From: Agrobacterium tumefaciens str. B6
GTDB lineage: Bacteria > Pseudomonadota > Alphaproteobacteria > Rhizobiales > Rhizobiaceae
Direction of reading: 5' to 3'
NCBI RefSeq assembly: GCF_001541315.1
Contig: NZ_LMVK01000045.1
Span: forward strand, 1 to 64,000
Length of the DNA: 64,000 nt
Under the pieces are notes generated by a model. That model saw nothing but the letters and a program-made list of their open reading frames with translations, had not been told where the DNA came from and searched no databases. Made by a program: the position numbers and the translations under genes. Below, in pieces: positions 50,194-60,774 of this stretch; the first letter of the stretch is position 1; every line of letters starts with the position of its first letter.

Positions 50194-51053
50194 CAATGTT
50201 TCTCCATGTCCTCGATGATGAGAGAACGCAAGGTTTCATCGACCTCAGGCATTTTGCCGAACCATCGCATGAAACCGGGTTTTGCCTGATGAAGCAGCAT
50301 GCCCAATCCGTCGACCGTCGCAATGCCTTGCTCTTCCGCCATATTAAGGATCGGTGTCTTCAAAGGCACGTAGACGATATCGGTCACGACGGCCTGGGCG
50401 GCCAGCGGCGAAAAATCAAGATGCGGCGCTTCCGTTCCATCCATGCCGAGCGATGTCGTGTTCACGAAAAGCCCGGCGCCCTGCATGACCTCATGAAGCG
50501 CTGCCTGGGGGTGGGAAAAGACCCGCGGCCCAAAACGGTCAGCCAGTTCTCGCGCACGCTCGACGGTACGGTTCAGGACATGGATCTCGGCAATACCACG
50601 ATCACGCAGGGACTGAATAACCGCCCGGCTTGCGCCGCCGGCACCCAAAATCACGGCCCGCTCGGCCTTGTCCCAGCCCGGATGACGTTCATCGAGATTG
50701 GCGACGAAACCGTAACCATCCGTATTGGTGGCGCGAAGACTGCCCTCCTCCATCCAGACAGTGTTGGCGGCGCCGAGTTCTTCCGCCAGAGCATCGGGTT
50801 TATCTGCCAGCCGATAGGCCGCTTCCTTATGGGGAATAGTGACATTGCCGCCGACGGGTGTGCCCGGCTTGCCTTCCTTCAGCACTGCAATGAAATTCGT
50901 GAAATCATCAGGAGAGACTTCAACGGCCTTATACGAACCGGCAATCCCGAATTTCTTCAACCAGTAAGAATGGATAATAGGCGACCGCGAATGCTTGATC
51001 GGGTAACCGACAACGAAGGCATTTATGGTTAATGTTTCACGTGAATCAGCCAT
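50193..51053 (-). CDS. aroE: Shikimate dehydrogenase, with a parS site in its N-terminal coding sequence
   Basis: 286 residues. Shikimate-binding KHSRSPIIH and [10 protein letters not shown], the catalytic GAANTVW and TNTDGYGF, and the NADP motif GAGGASRAV are all present. The ATG at 51053 ([13 protein letters not shown]) matches relatives; another ATG three codons upstream is possible. Codons 3-6 (Ser-Arg-Glu-Thr) are written by a 15/16 parS site at 51033-51048. It overlaps maf by 8 bp. Confidence 0.95.
   Translation of the reverse strand: MADSRETLTINAFVVGYPIKHSRSPIIHSYWLKKFGIAGSYKAVEVSPDDFTNFIAVLKEGKPGTPVGGNVTIPHKEAAYRLADKPDALAEELGAANTVWMEEGSLRATNTDGYGFVANLDERHPGWDKAERAVILGAGGASRAVIQSLRDRGIAEIHVLNRTVERARELADRFGPRVFSHPQAALHEVMQGAGLFVNTTSLGMDGTEAPHLDFSPLAAQAVVTDIVYVPLKTPILNMAEEQGIATVDGLGMLLHQAKPGFMRWFGKMPEVDETLRSLIIEDMEKH
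51033..51048. other. parS-like site 3 (15/16 match), inside aroE
   Basis: TGTTTCACGTGAATCA. It lies about 1.7 kb left of the origin candidate and is the reverse complement of the site at 57352-57367. It encodes part of the AroE N-terminus on the minus strand. Confidence 0.8.
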
Positions 51054-51645
51054 CGATGACATCCATGTCGCGCAGTTTCGATAAAAGCGGCAGAAGCGGC
51101 AGACCTAGAATGGTGAAATAATCGCCCTTGATTGAGGTGAATAGCTGGATTCCCTCTCCCTCAAGCTGGTAAGCGCCGACACTGCTCAAGGCCTTTTCGC
51201 CCACCCGTTTCAGGTGACGGGAGACAAATTCTGCACTTAATGTTCGAACGCCTAGCTCGGCGCTGGAAACGGTCTGCCACACCACCTCTCCATGCCGGAC
51301 GAGAACGGCAGCGCTGTTCAGACGATGGACCTTGCCGGACAATGAGAGCAGATGCGCTTCGGCCTCCACCATCGTTTTTGGCTTGTGATAGACACGGGCA
51401 CCAAGCGCCATGGTCTGGTCGCAGCCGAGAACCAGTGCTTCCGGATGGAGCGCGCCGACCGCAAGAGCCTTGGCCCTGGCAAGTTCCAGTGCGACCTCTT
51501 CCGGGCTGGCGCCGTCTCGTTCCAGCTGTTCATCGAGCGCACGCTCATCAATATACGCCGGGATTGCCGAAAATGTCAGCCCCGCATTGCGCATCAGCAT
51601 CTGGCGGGATGCGCTGGACGAGGCGAGGATCAACTCTTGTTTCAT
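51046..51645 (-). CDS. maf: Maf-family nucleotide pyrophosphatase
   Basis: 199 residues from the ATG at 51645 ([18 protein letters not shown]), a canonical Maf start; 34 further codons upstream are non-family. [12 protein letters not shown], the YTIDERAL-like [10 protein letters not shown] and [23 protein letters not shown] match. Maf enzymes hydrolyse non-canonical or specific nucleoside triphosphates (dTTP, UTP or modified CTP) and can affect septation. Substrate subtype not assigned. Confidence 0.93.
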   Translation of the reverse strand: MKQELILASSSASRQMLMRNAGLTFSAIPAYIDERALDEQLERDGASPEEVALELARAKALAVGALHPEALVLGCDQTMALGARVYHKPKTMVEAEAHLLSLSGKVHRLNSAAVLVRHGEVVWQTVSSAELGVRTLSAEFVSRHLKRVGEKALSSVGAYQLEGEGIQLFTSIKGDYFTILGLPLLPLLSKLRDMDVIDG

Positions 51646-51676
51646 CGACTGTCTGCTCCGAATGGTGCGATCCGGA

Positions 51677-52498
51677 TTATCGCGTCCTCGAGCGGAGGGC
51701 AAGGATGGCTGCGGCCGTTTCCTCGATGGAGCGGCGTGTGACATCAATCAGCGGCCAATTATTGCGGGCGCAGAGCGCGCGCGCATATTTCAGCTCTTCC
51801 ATGATGGTGGCGCGATCCGTGTAACGCCCGCTGTCAAATCCGCCCGTCGCGCCCAACTCCCGGTTTTCACGCACCTGCGATATACGATCCGATGTCGCGA
51901 CCAGACCCACAATCAGCGGCCGGGTGGCGGCATAGAGGCTTTCCGGCAAAGGCACATTGGGAACAACCGGAATATTGGCAGTCTTTATTCCCCTGTTGGC
52001 GAGATAGATGCTGGTTGGTGTTTTTGATGTGCGGCTGATGCCGATGATAACAATATCAGCCTCGTCATAGGTTTCCGGCATTTGCCCATCATCATGATCC
52101 ATGGCGAAATTGAGCGCCTCGATCCGGGCAAAATAATCCGCATTCAACGCGTGCTGCGCGCCCACCCGCCGTCGGGACGGCGCACCGAGATAAGTCTGGA
52201 AAATACCAATGATCGGTTCGAGGACGTTGACGCAGGGCACCCCGATCGCATGGCACCGCAGATCCAGGAACTCGGCCAGCTGCTGATCGACGATGGTATA
52301 GAGGACGATACCCGGCTCCTTGTCGATGAGGTCGACCACCTGCGCGAGCTGTTTCTGGTTTCGGATCATCGGATAGACATGTTCCACCGGCATTGAGGCG
52401 TGAAACTGGGCCGAGACGGCACGACCGGCCGACATCAGAGTCTCGCCGGTTGAGTCCGAAATCAGGTGCAGATGGAAGAAGCTTTTTTTGTTCTCCAC
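51677..52498 (-). CDS. Pyruvate, water/phosphate dikinase regulatory protein (bifunctional kinase/pyrophosphorylase)
   Basis: 273 residues, DUF299/PPSR family. A P-loop-like [18 protein letters not shown] (about residues 149-166) and the N-terminal [14 protein letters not shown] are diagnostic. These enzymes phosphorylate and dephosphorylate PEP synthase or pyruvate phosphate dikinase using ADP and phosphate. The start is a GTG at 52498 ([11 protein letters not shown]), giving the standard length with GGGAGAA upstream; the ATG far upstream would run into the origin region. The first minus-strand gene left of oriC. Confidence 0.93.
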   Translation of the reverse strand: MENKKSFFHLHLISDSTGETLMSAGRAVSAQFHASMPVEHVYPMIRNQKQLAQVVDLIDKEPGIVLYTIVDQQLAEFLDLRCHAIGVPCVNVLEPIIGIFQTYLGAPSRRRVGAQHALNADYFARIEALNFAMDHDDGQMPETYDEADIVIIGISRTSKTPTSIYLANRGIKTANIPVVPNVPLPESLYAATRPLIVGLVATSDRISQVRENRELGATGGFDSGRYTDRATIMEELKYARALCARNNWPLIDVTRRSIEETAAAILALRSRTR

Positions 52499-52907
52499 GC
52501 TGTTTTTCTCCCGCTGTTGATAAACCGGGACAAATCCCCGAATTGCCCTGCGGGTCGAACCGCGCCGTGAATAAAGTGGTGTTTTTCCACAATCCGCAAG
52601 TGGCTTCAATCATCGCCGGCGCGCCTGTGAATTATTTGAAGAATGTGGAGTTGTTCAAAAATTCTCCCCAGATTATCCACAGATATGCGGTTTTCTGGTT
52701 CGGCGGTAACTAAATGAAATAATTTAGTAAATTGTCGTTTTCCGAATTATCTACGAGCAAGCACATCGACAATATCCTCAGGTACCTGATGGGCCTTGCA
52801 ACTGCGGCATTTCGACTGGAATGATTTTAATCCTTGCTACTCACAGACTCTAAGAAATAGAAAATCTTTTAAATCTCTTTGATTTTATTTTTTAGAAGCT
52901 AGGTGCC
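52499..52907. other. Candidate chromosomal replication origin (oriC)
   Basis: 409 bp without a supported gene. DnaA-box-like sequences: TTATCAACA on the minus strand at 52515-52523, TTTTCCACA at 52583-52591 and TTATCCACA (perfect E. coli type) at 52673-52681; TTATCTACG at 52747 is weaker. An AT-rich stretch at about 52820-52897 could be the unwinding element, and a GANTC (CcrM) site is near 52846. In Rhizobiales the origin lies next to hemE, as here, and flanking genes point away on both sides. Origin function is inferred. Confidence 0.8.
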
Positions 52908-53942
52908 ATGAGCGAACGCAAGGTTATGACGGTGTTGAACGGGCAGACGGTCGCGCCGCCGCCCATTTGGCTGATGCGACAGGCTGGGCGCTATCTTCCC
53001 GAGTATCGGGAAACGCGGAAGAGTGCCGGAAGTTTCCTCGATCTCTGTTATAACCCCGAGCTGGCAACGGAGGTCACTCTCCAGCCCATTCGCCGGTTCG
53101 GGCTGGATGCCGCAATTCTCTTTTCCGATATTCTGGTGATACCCGACGCGCTTCACCGCAACGTCTCCTTCAGCGAAGGCAAGGGTCCTGCCATGGACCC
53201 GATCGATGTCAGTGGTATCGAGAAGCTGGATGCCGCAAATGTCATGGCGCATCTTTCGCCCGTTTTCGAAACCGTTTCCCGTTTGCGTAAGACCTTGCCG
53301 GATGAAACGACGCTTCTTGGCTTTTGCGGCGCGCCTTGGACGGTTGCGACCTACATGATCGCGGGACACGGAACACCGGATCAGGCTCCGGCGCGGCTGT
53401 TCGGTTATCAGGAGCCGGCCGCCATGGAAAAGCTGCTGGCTTTTCTTGCCGATGTTTCCGCTGATTATCTGGTGGCGCAGATCGATGCCGGCGCCGATGC
53501 GGTGCAGATATTCGATTCCTGGGCCGGTGTGCTCGGTGAGAAGGAATTCGAGGATTATGCGATAAAGCCGGTTGCCCGCATTATCGCATCGGTGCGCGCC
53601 CGTCGGCCCTCGGCAAAGATCATCGCTTTCGCCAAAGGGGCCGGTTATCTTCTCAAAGATTATCGTCGCAAGACGGGCGCTGACGCCATCGGGCTCGACT
53701 GGTCGGTGCCGCTCGGTTTTGCCAGGGACTTGCAGAAGGAAGGCCCGGTGCAGGGCAATCTGGATCCCATGCTGATGGTAGCGGGCGGCAAGGCCTTGCA
53801 GGATGGCATCGACGCTGTTTTGCAGGCGCTGGGACAGGGTCCGCTGATCTTCAATCTAGGCCATGGCATTACCCCGCAGGCTGACCCGGAAAACGTCACC
53901 CGGCTGGTGCAGCGCGTGCGCGGCGGTGGAGCCGGGGCATGA
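52908..53942 (+). CDS. hemE: Uroporphyrinogen decarboxylase
   Basis: 344 residues. The diagnostic [18 protein letters not shown] occurs near residue 18, with the catalytic Asp in [36 protein letters not shown] and [14 protein letters not shown]. It converts uroporphyrinogen III to coproporphyrinogen III in heme synthesis. First rightward gene after the origin candidate. Its end overlaps hemJ (ATGA). Confidence 0.97.
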   Translation: MSERKVMTVLNGQTVAPPPIWLMRQAGRYLPEYRETRKSAGSFLDLCYNPELATEVTLQPIRRFGLDAAILFSDILVIPDALHRNVSFSEGKGPAMDPIDVSGIEKLDAANVMAHLSPVFETVSRLRKTLPDETTLLGFCGAPWTVATYMIAGHGTPDQAPARLFGYQEPAAMEKLLAFLADVSADYLVAQIDAGADAVQIFDSWAGVLGEKEFEDYAIKPVARIIASVRARRPSAKIIAFAKGAGYLLKDYRRKTGADAIGLDWSVPLGFARDLQKEGPVQGNLDPMLMVAGGKALQDGIDAVLQALGQGPLIFNLGHGITPQADPENVTRLVQRVRGGGAGA

Positions 53943-54484
53943 GTGATGAAAAACAAACCTCCGCCCGTTCCGGCAATCGCGCGGCTCTGCGCGCCGGCAT
54001 TGCACTTGGTGTCTTTGCCGCTTTCGTCGCCCTGTTATTTTATGCTGATCCGGCCGATCTCTATCTGTGGGTCAAGGCGCTGCATATCATCGCCGTGATT
54101 TCCTGGATGGCGGCGATTTTTTACCTGCCGCGGCTTTTCATCTACCACACCGATGCACCCGTCGGTTCGCAGCAATCCGAAACCTTCAAGGTCATGGAGC
54201 AGCGGCTGATCAAGGTCATCATGAACCCGGCGATGATGATTTCCTGGATATTGGGGCTTTATCTCGCATGGTCGGTTTATGGTTTTTCCGGCGGCTGGCT
54301 GCATGCAAAAATCGGGCTGGTGGTGCTTTTGACAGCGACACATGTTTATTTCACCCGCAGTGCGAAGCGTTTTGCGCGGGATGAAAATACAAGACCTGCC
54401 CGTCACTGGCGGTTGATGAATGAAGTTCCGACCCTGCTGATGATCCTGATTGTCATACTTGTGGTTGTGAAACCCTTCGGTTAA
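53939..54484 (+). CDS. hemJ: HemJ protoporphyrinogen IX oxidase
   Basis: 181 residues with four membrane helices ([68 protein letters not shown]). Conserved HII...W and the YLPRLFIYH motif are typical of HemJ (UPF0093), which replaces HemG/HemY in many alphaproteobacteria. It overlaps hemE and thus belongs to heme synthesis. An alternative generic name is TIGR00701 protein. Confidence 0.92.
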   Translation: MSDEKQTSARSGNRAALRAGIALGVFAAFVALLFYADPADLYLWVKALHIIAVISWMAAIFYLPRLFIYHTDAPVGSQQSETFKVMEQRLIKVIMNPAMMISWILGLYLAWSVYGFSGGWLHAKIGLVVLLTATHVYFTRSAKRFARDENTRPARHWRLMNEVPTLLMILIVILVVVKPFG

Positions 54485-54669
54485 GACGGTGCGACGATAA
54501 ATTTCGCGGAATTCGTGCTTTCCTCTTGCAGCGGCCGTGTTCAATCGCTATTTTCGGACCACTCATCTTCGTGGCATGTGAATTATTCAGTCATCTGCGG
54601 TGTCTCCCTCAGCATCTGATTCGCGAACACGCCCTCCCCCAAATTACATTATCAAACGGTCTTTCCTTC

Positions 54670-55935
54670 ATGGCTGAAATGAAGCTTCAGGAACTTAAGA
54701 GCAAATCGCCTACCGACTTGCTGACTTTTGCTGAATCCCTGGAAGTTGAAAATGCGAGCACCATGCGCAAGCAGGAGCTTATGTTCGCAATCCTCAAGGT
54801 TCTCGCGAGCCAGGACATCGAAATAATCGGCGAAGGCGTCGTTGAAGTCCTGCAGGACGGGTTCGGATTCCTGCGGTCCGCAAACGCAAACTATCTGCCC
54901 GGTCCGGACGATATCTATATTTCGCCCTCGCAGATCCGCCGGTTCTCGCTGAAGACCGGTGATACCGTTGAAGGCCCGATCCGCGGCCCCAAGGAAGGCG
55001 AGCGTTATTTCGCACTTCTCAAGGTCAACACGATCAATTTCGACGATCCTGAAAAGATCCGCCACAAGGTTCACTTCGACAATCTGACGCCGCTCTACCC
55101 GAATGAGCGCTTCAAGATGGAACTGGATGTTCCGACCTCGAAGGACCTGTCGTCGCGTGTGATTGATCTTGTCGCGCCGCTCGGCAAGGGCCAGCGCGGT
55201 TTGATCGTGGCGCCGCCGCGCACCGGTAAGACGGTTCTGCTGCAGAACATCGCCCATTCCATCACGGCAAACCATCCGGAATGCTATCTGATCGTTCTCC
55301 TGATCGATGAGCGTCCGGAAGAAGTGACCGACATGCAGCGTTCGGTGAAGGGCGAGGTTGTTTCCTCTACCTTCGACGAGCCGGCAGTCCGTCACGTGCA
55401 GGTCGCTGAAATGGTCATCGAAAAGGCGAAGCGCCTGGTCGAACACGGCCGCGACGTTGTCATCCTGCTCGATTCCATCACCCGTCTTGGCCGCGCCTAC
55501 AACACGGTTGTTCCCTCCTCCGGCAAGGTCCTGACTGGTGGTGTGGATGCCAATGCCCTGCAGCGCCCGAAGCGTTTCTTCGGCGCTGCTCGTAATATCG
55601 AGGAAGGCGGTTCGCTGACGATTATCGCCACGGCGCTGATCGATACCGGCAGCCGTATGGACGAAGTCATCTTCGAAGAGTTCAAGGGTACCGGCAACTC
55701 GGAAATCGTGCTTGACCGCAAGGTTGCCGACAAGCGTATCTTCCCGGCTCTGGATATTCTCAAATCCGGTACGCGTAAGGAAGACCTGCTCGTGCCGCGC
55801 CAGGATCTGCAGAAGATTTTCGTTCTTCGCCGCATTCTCGCGCCGATGGGAACGATGGACGCCATCGAATTCCTGATCGACAAGCTGAAGCAGACAAAGA
55901 ACAATTCGGATTTCTTCGAATCGATGAATACCTGA
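54670..55935 (+). CDS. rho: Transcription termination factor Rho
   Basis: 421 residues. An N-terminal Rho-N helical domain ([21 protein letters not shown]), an RNA-binding CSD ([20 protein letters not shown], about residues 55-105) and the hexameric ATPase with Walker [25 protein letters not shown] and the Q-loop [16 protein letters not shown] are present. The ATG at 54670 (MAEMKLQEL) gives the normal length; the frame is open upstream without family similarity. A leader of about 185 bp may carry autoregulation, as rho does in other bacteria. Confidence 0.97.
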   Translation: MAEMKLQELKSKSPTDLLTFAESLEVENASTMRKQELMFAILKVLASQDIEIIGEGVVEVLQDGFGFLRSANANYLPGPDDIYISPSQIRRFSLKTGDTVEGPIRGPKEGERYFALLKVNTINFDDPEKIRHKVHFDNLTPLYPNERFKMELDVPTSKDLSSRVIDLVAPLGKGQRGLIVAPPRTGKTVLLQNIAHSITANHPECYLIVLLIDERPEEVTDMQRSVKGEVVSSTFDEPAVRHVQVAEMVIEKAKRLVEHGRDVVILLDSITRLGRAYNTVVPSSGKVLTGGVDANALQRPKRFFGAARNIEEGGSLTIIATALIDTGSRMDEVIFEEFKGTGNSEIVLDRKVADKRIFPALDILKSGTRKEDLLVPRQDLQKIFVLRRILAPMGTMDAIEFLIDKLKQTKNNSDFFESMNT

Positions 55936-55971
55936 TCCGAACTTTTAGCCGGATTCATCATAATATCTGTA

Positions 55972-56010
55972 AAGCCGTATCCGTTCACTCGGATGCGGCT
56001 TGACTGTTTT
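55972..56010 (+). terminator. Hairpin terminator between rho and mnmE
   Basis: AAGCCGTATCCG and CGGATGCGGCTT pair (one G-T) around TTCACT and are followed by GACTGTTTT. Confidence 0.65.
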
Positions 56011-56022
56011 AGACCGAGGTAA

Positions 56023-57354
56023 ATGATGCCAGCTTCCGCCGATACGATCTATGCGCTTTCCAGCGGTGCCTTGCCTGCTGGCGTCGCTGTTTTCAGGATC
56101 AGCGGGTCGGGGGCTTTTGATGCCTTGAAGATGCTGACGGGTCGGGAACTTCCATCACCAAGAAAGACCACACTCTGCTCGATTCGGAATCGAAACAATG
56201 AGGTGATCGACCAGGCGCTGGTAATTGCTTTTCCAGCGCCAAATTCTTTCACCGGTGAGGATTGCGTCGAAATTCATAGCCACGGCAGTCGCGCGGTTAT
56301 GGCTTCGATTTTTACCGAACTCGAAAACCTCAGTGGATTTCGACCCGCTGATGCCGGCGAATTTTCCCGTAGAGCCTTCGAGAACGGGAAGATGGACCTC
56401 CTTGAGGTCGAAGGTCTGGCAGATCTGTTGCAAGCCGAAACGGAAATGCAGCGGCGGCTGGCGGTGGAACAGAGCACCGGCAAATTATCGGCACTCTATG
56501 ATGGCTGGGCCAGTCGCCTGACGCGTGCTCGTGCCCTCATCGAAGCGGAACTGGATTTTGCTGACGAAGAGGATGTTCCGGATTCGGTGGCTGCACAGGT
56601 CTGGGACGCAGTGGCGCAGTTGCGCGGGGAAATCCGTGATCATCTCCAGGGAGGCGGAAGTGGCGAAATCATTCGTGACGGGTTCAAGGTTGCGCTCGTT
56701 GGCGAACCGAACGCGGGCAAATCCACCCTCTTGAATGCCCTCAGCGGCCGAGACGTTGCGATCGTCACCGACATTGCCGGCACGACGAGAGATGTCTTGA
56801 GTGTCGACATCAATCTGGAAGGTTATCTGGTCCGGATCTTCGATACGGCAGGAATACGGGAAACACAGGATGTCGTGGAACTGGAAGGTGTTCGGCGTGC
56901 GGTTCTGACAGCGGAAACGGCAGATATTATTCTACTGCTGCAAGATAATGATTCGCCCCCGAAACAGCATCTCGAATCATTCAAAAATCGGAGCTATCTC
57001 CGGGTTAGAACAAAAGCTGCACTTCGTCCCACTACATTGGACGATCAATTTGATTTGTCTATCTCAGCCAAAGAGGGAATAGGCCTGAACGAATTGCGTT
57101 CGGTGCTCAAGCAGGAGATAGAAAAACGCGTCGGCGCCGGCCAGACTTTGTTTCCCGCCCGTGCCCGTCATAAAAAACGACTTGAAGAGACGCTGAACTA
57201 TGTTAGTGATGCGCTCGATTCCGCGACCCCTGACCTTGCTATAAGGTCGGAATATTTAAGGCTCGCCGCGACATCGCTCGGACGGATCACTGGCCGTGTT
57301 GATGTGGAAGATTTGCTGGGCGTGATCTTCTCGGAATTCTGCATAGGAAAATGA
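56023..57354 (+). CDS. mnmE: tRNA modification GTPase MnmE
   Basis: 443 residues. The N-terminal formyl-THF domain has DTIYALSSGALPAGVAVFRISG and CVEIHSHGSRAV; the G domain has G1 GEPNAGKST, G2 DIAGTTRD and G3 DTAGIRET; the C-terminus ends with FCIGK (CxGK). The G4 element is RTKAALRP where N/T-K-x-D is expected, so the guanine-specificity Asp appears missing. With MnmG it makes the cmnm5U34 wobble modification. Next to mnmG, as usual near the origin. Confidence 0.95.
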   Translation: MMPASADTIYALSSGALPAGVAVFRISGSGAFDALKMLTGRELPSPRKTTLCSIRNRNNEVIDQALVIAFPAPNSFTGEDCVEIHSHGSRAVMASIFTELENLSGFRPADAGEFSRRAFENGKMDLLEVEGLADLLQAETEMQRRLAVEQSTGKLSALYDGWASRLTRARALIEAELDFADEEDVPDSVAAQVWDAVAQLRGEIRDHLQGGGSGEIIRDGFKVALVGEPNAGKSTLLNALSGRDVAIVTDIAGTTRDVLSVDINLEGYLVRIFDTAGIRETQDVVELEGVRRAVLTAETADIILLLQDNDSPPKQHLESFKNRSYLRVRTKAALRPTTLDDQFDLSISAKEGIGLNELRSVLKQEIEKRVGAGQTLFPARARHKKRLEETLNYVSDALDSATPDLAIRSEYLRLAATSLGRITGRVDVEDLLGVIFSEFCIGK

Positions 57355-57367
57355 TTCACGTGAAACA
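57352..57367. other. parS-like site 4 (15/16 match)
   Basis: TGATTCACGTGAAACA, beginning at the mnmE stop. It is the reverse complement of the site in aroE. About 4.7 kb right of the origin candidate. Confidence 0.8.
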
Positions 57368-57417
57368 TCGGCGGCTGAGACCGGGATGTTGATGCTGACG
57401 GAACAGGGCGCAAGGAT

Positions 57418-59301
57418 ATGCACCAGTCATTCGATGTCATTGTAATTGGTGGTGGTCACGCGGGCAGCGAAGCCGCAGCCGCAGCTGCAAGGCATGGCGC
57501 AAAAACCGCCCTTGTAACCCACAAGCGCGAGACGATTGGCGTGATGTCCTGTAACCCCGCTATTGGCGGCCTCGGCAAGGGGCATCTCGTCCGTGAGATC
57601 GATGCGCTGGACGGTTTGATGGGCCGCGTTGCCGATGCGGCGGGTATCCAGTTCCGCATGCTCAATCGCAAGAAGGGTCCCGCTGTTCGCGGGCCGCGCA
57701 CACAGGCCGATCGACGGCTTTATCGAGAGGCGATGCAGCGTGAAATCGATGCGATTGAAAACCTGACGATTATTGAGGGTGATGCTTTCGATATTGAAAT
57801 GGCCGATGATCGGGTCGCGGCGGTTGTCATGAAAAACGGTAGCCGGATTCCTTGCAGCGCCGTTGTGCTGACGAGCGGCACTTTCCTGCGTGGTCTCATT
57901 CATATCGGTTCCGAAAAGATTCCGGCGGGGCGCGTAGGAGAAATGCCGTCTCTAGGTCTCTCGGATACGCTCTCGCGGCTCGGTCTTGTTATGGGTCGTC
58001 TGAAAACAGGGACCCCTGCCCGACTGGACGGACGTACGATTGACTGGAATGCGGTGGATCGCCAGGCGGCTGATGAGGATCCCGTACCGTTTTCCTTCAT
58101 GACGGATCATATTGTTAATCCCCAGATCGAGTGTGGCGTCACTCGCACCACGCCTGCTGGTCACAGGATTATCAAGGACAATATTCATCTATCGGCAATG
58201 TACTCCGGTCAGATCGAAGGGGTTGGTCCGCGTTATTGCCCGTCAATTGAAGACAAGATAACCCGTTTCGGCGAGCGGGACGGTCACCAGATATTTCTCG
58301 AGCCGGAAGGCCTCGATGATCACACCATCTATCCGAACGGCATATCGACTTCCCTGCCCGCTTCCGTGCAGGAGCAATTTATCAGGACGATACCCGGGCT
58401 TGAACAGGTTACAATTCTCCAGCCTGGCTATGCGATCGAATATGATTATGTCGATCCGCGCGGGCTGAAGCCGTCTCTGGAATGCCGCAAGATTCCGGGG
58501 CTGTTTCTTGCCGGCCAGATCAACGGCACGACCGGTTATGAAGAAGCGGGTGCCCAGGGCCTCGTGGCCGGTCTGAACGCTTCGCTTTATGCGGGCGATG
58601 CTGATCCAGTCTATTTCAGCCGCACCGAGTCCTATATCGGTGTCATGATCGATGACCTGACGTCAAAGGGTGTCAGTGAACCCTACCGGATGTTTACATC
58701 AAGAGCGGAGTATCGCCTCTCGCTGCGCGTGGATAATGCGGATCTGCGACTTACACCCGTCGGCCAGATGGTGGGCATTGTCGGTCGTGAGCGGCAGGAA
58801 CGGTTTGCAAAGTTCATTTCCGATCTGGATCGTGGTCGTGAGTTGATGAAGGCAATCTCCATCAGTCCGTCCCAGGCGGCAAAACAGGGATTGAAACTCA
58901 ATCAGGACGGCCAGCGCCGTTCCGTTTATGAATTACTCGCCTATCCTGATATGACGTTGGAGACCCTCACCGGACATTGGCCTGAATTGGGCGCGCTTGA
59001 CAGGAAAGTCGCCGAAGTCTTGCAGATCGAAGCGAGCTATGCGGTCTATATGCAGAGGCAGAGCGCTGATATCGTTGATATCAAACGGGATGAAGACAGG
59101 AAAATTCCCGACGATTTCGACTTTAAGGACCTCTCCGGCCTCTCCAATGAGCTTAAACAAAAGCTGGAAAAAGCCCGTCCCGAAAATATTGCGCAGGCCG
59201 CCCGTGTTGACGGCATGACACCGGCTGCGATATCGCTGCTGCTCGCGCTTCTGCGGAAGGACTCCGCAACGCGAAATGAAAAATTGCGCATGCACCAATA
59301 G
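57418..59301 (+). CDS. mnmG: tRNA uridine-5-carboxymethylaminomethyl modification enzyme MnmG
   Basis: 627 residues. FAD-binding [20 protein letters not shown] at the N-terminus, [22 protein letters not shown] with the active-site Cys, and [17 protein letters not shown] identify GidA/MnmG. It uses FAD and NADH with MnmE. AAGGAT precedes the ATG; rsmG follows after 11 bp. Confidence 0.97.
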   Translation: MHQSFDVIVIGGGHAGSEAAAAAARHGAKTALVTHKRETIGVMSCNPAIGGLGKGHLVREIDALDGLMGRVADAAGIQFRMLNRKKGPAVRGPRTQADRRLYREAMQREIDAIENLTIIEGDAFDIEMADDRVAAVVMKNGSRIPCSAVVLTSGTFLRGLIHIGSEKIPAGRVGEMPSLGLSDTLSRLGLVMGRLKTGTPARLDGRTIDWNAVDRQAADEDPVPFSFMTDHIVNPQIECGVTRTTPAGHRIIKDNIHLSAMYSGQIEGVGPRYCPSIEDKITRFGERDGHQIFLEPEGLDDHTIYPNGISTSLPASVQEQFIRTIPGLEQVTILQPGYAIEYDYVDPRGLKPSLECRKIPGLFLAGQINGTTGYEEAGAQGLVAGLNASLYAGDADPVYFSRTESYIGVMIDDLTSKGVSEPYRMFTSRAEYRLSLRVDNADLRLTPVGQMVGIVGRERQERFAKFISDLDRGRELMKAISISPSQAAKQGLKLNQDGQRRSVYELLAYPDMTLETLTGHWPELGALDRKVAEVLQIEASYAVYMQRQSADIVDIKRDEDRKIPDDFDFKDLSGLSNELKQKLEKARPENIAQAARVDGMTPAAISLLLALLRKDSATRNEKLRMHQ

Positions 59302-59312
59302 CGAGTCGGATT

Positions 59313-59930
59313 ATGAAGATAAACGGCCAGAGTGTTTCACGTGAAACACAGGAGAGGCTCGAACATTTTGTCGAGCTTTTTAAGAAGTGGAACAGAACCA
59401 CAAATCTGGTCGCGCCCTCCACTCTCACCGAGCTTTGGAGCCGGCATGTCGCCGACAGCGCGCAGATATTTCAGCTCTCCCCTCGGCCAAAAAACTGGAT
59501 TGATCTTGGAAGCGGCGGCGGATTCCCTGGCGTCGTCACTGCAATTTTTCTGGCTGAGCTTGGCGATGGCTGGGTCGATCTCGTTGAAAGCAACAATAAA
59601 AAAGCGGCATTCCTGCGAATTGCACTGAAGGAAACCGGTGCAAGAGGTGCGGTACATCCTGTCAGAATCGAGAGGGCACCCGAAGTCATCAAGAATTGCG
59701 ACGCCGTTTCAGCGCGCGCGCTCGCCGAACTGGACCTGCTTTTCGATTATATTCACCCCTGGGCGCGGAATAATCCAAATCTGAAGGCCTATTTTAATAA
59801 AGGCCGGGATTATGATTCCGAAGTGCAGAAAGCACGTGGTCGCTGGGAGTTTGATCTGGTAAAACATCAGAGTGCCATTGAGGCAGATTCTGTTGTTCTT
59901 GAAATCAGCAACCTCGTTTTGAGGCGCTGA
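59313..59930 (+). CDS. rsmG: 16S rRNA m7G527 methyltransferase RsmG, with parS in its coding sequence
   Basis: 205 residues. The SAM-binding motif is [16 protein letters not shown] (about residues 67-82), preceded by [12 protein letters not shown]. It methylates G527 of 16S rRNA; loss gives low-level streptomycin resistance. The perfect parS site at 59333-59348 encodes Val-Ser-Arg-Glu-Thr in [13 protein letters not shown], so this N-terminal segment is constrained by ParB binding as well as by the protein. Confidence 0.96.
   Translation: MKINGQSVSRETQERLEHFVELFKKWNRTTNLVAPSTLTELWSRHVADSAQIFQLSPRPKNWIDLGSGGGFPGVVTAIFLAELGDGWVDLVESNNKKAAFLRIALKETGARGAVHPVRIERAPEVIKNCDAVSARALAELDLLFDYIHPWARNNPNLKAYFNKGRDYDSEVQKARGRWEFDLVKHQSAIEADSVVLEISNLVLRR
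59333..59348. other. parS site 5 (perfect 16/16)
   Basis: TGTTTCACGTGAAACA, the consensus ParB-binding palindrome, within rsmG about 600 bp upstream of parA. Confidence 0.92.
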
Positions 59931-59949
59931 CGAACTGGCCAGGTGCGGT

Positions 59950-60744
59950 ATGACTTTTGAAAAAAACCGGATTATCGCAGTTGCTAACCAGAAAGGCGGC
60001 GTTGGTAAAACAACCACCGCCATTAATCTGGCTACCGCGCTGGCGGCTATTGGTGAGCGGGTGCTGATCGTGGATCTGGACCCGCAGGGTAATGCGAGTA
60101 CCGGCCTTGGAATCGACCGCAAGGAGCGCAAGCTTTCGTCTTATGATCTTCTGGTGGGAGATCATGGAGTCGCGGAAGTTGCTGTTCCCACGGCAGTTCC
60201 CAATCTCGATATCGTGCCTTCCACGATGGATCTGCTCGGTTTCGAGATGCAGGTCGCGAATGTTTCCAACCGCGTTTTTCTGTTGCGCGCAGCCATGGAA
60301 ACACAAGAAGCCAGAGGCTATTCCTATATTCTTGTTGATTGCCCCCCTTCTTTCAATCTTCTGACCATGAATGCGATGACGGCGGCGCATTCTGTACTCG
60401 TGCCACTGCAATGCGAGTTCTTTGCGCTGGAGGGCCTTAGTCAGCTGCTGGACACGGTCAGTCAGATTCGAGGGTCGGTCAATCCGCAGCTTGATATACA
60501 GGGCATCGTTCTGACGATGTTCGATGCGCGGAACAATCTTGCGCAACAGGTTGTGTCAGATGTGCGCACGCATCTTGGAGAAAAGGTTTACCACACGCTC
60601 ATTCCACGCAACGTGCGTGTTTCCGAAGCGCCTTCTTATGGTAAACCGGCAATTCTTTACGATCTGAAATGCGCCGGCAGCCAGGCCTATTTGCAGCTGG
60701 CGTCCGAAGTGATCCAGAGAGAGCGTCTGCGTAAAGCCGCCTGA
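59950..60744 (+). CDS. parA: ParA chromosome-partition ATPase
   Basis: 264 residues. Deviant Walker A KGGVGKTTTAINLATALA (about residues 17-34), Walker A-prime DLDPQGNASTGLG and Walker B ILVDCPPSFNLL. It forms the ATP-dependent DNA-bound gradient that moves ParB-parS complexes. Chromosomal type (Soj), without an N-terminal HTH. parB follows after 30 bp. Confidence 0.97.
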   Translation: MTFEKNRIIAVANQKGGVGKTTTAINLATALAAIGERVLIVDLDPQGNASTGLGIDRKERKLSSYDLLVGDHGVAEVAVPTAVPNLDIVPSTMDLLGFEMQVANVSNRVFLLRAAMETQEARGYSYILVDCPPSFNLLTMNAMTAAHSVLVPLQCEFFALEGLSQLLDTVSQIRGSVNPQLDIQGIVLTMFDARNNLAQQVVSDVRTHLGEKVYHTLIPRNVRVSEAPSYGKPAILYDLKCAGSQAYLQLASEVIQRERLRKAA

Positions 60745-60774
60745 CGTTTGCCGGAATGTATGGAGTAATATCTT

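Noticed and set aside
52747-52755. TTATCTACG as a further DnaA box
   Set aside because: Two departures from the TTATCCACA consensus; too weak to list alone.
54526-54669. N-terminal extension of Rho by 48 residues
   Set aside because: The added sequence is Cys/Leu/Pro-rich and unlike Rho; the ATG at 54670 yields the family start [10 protein letters not shown].
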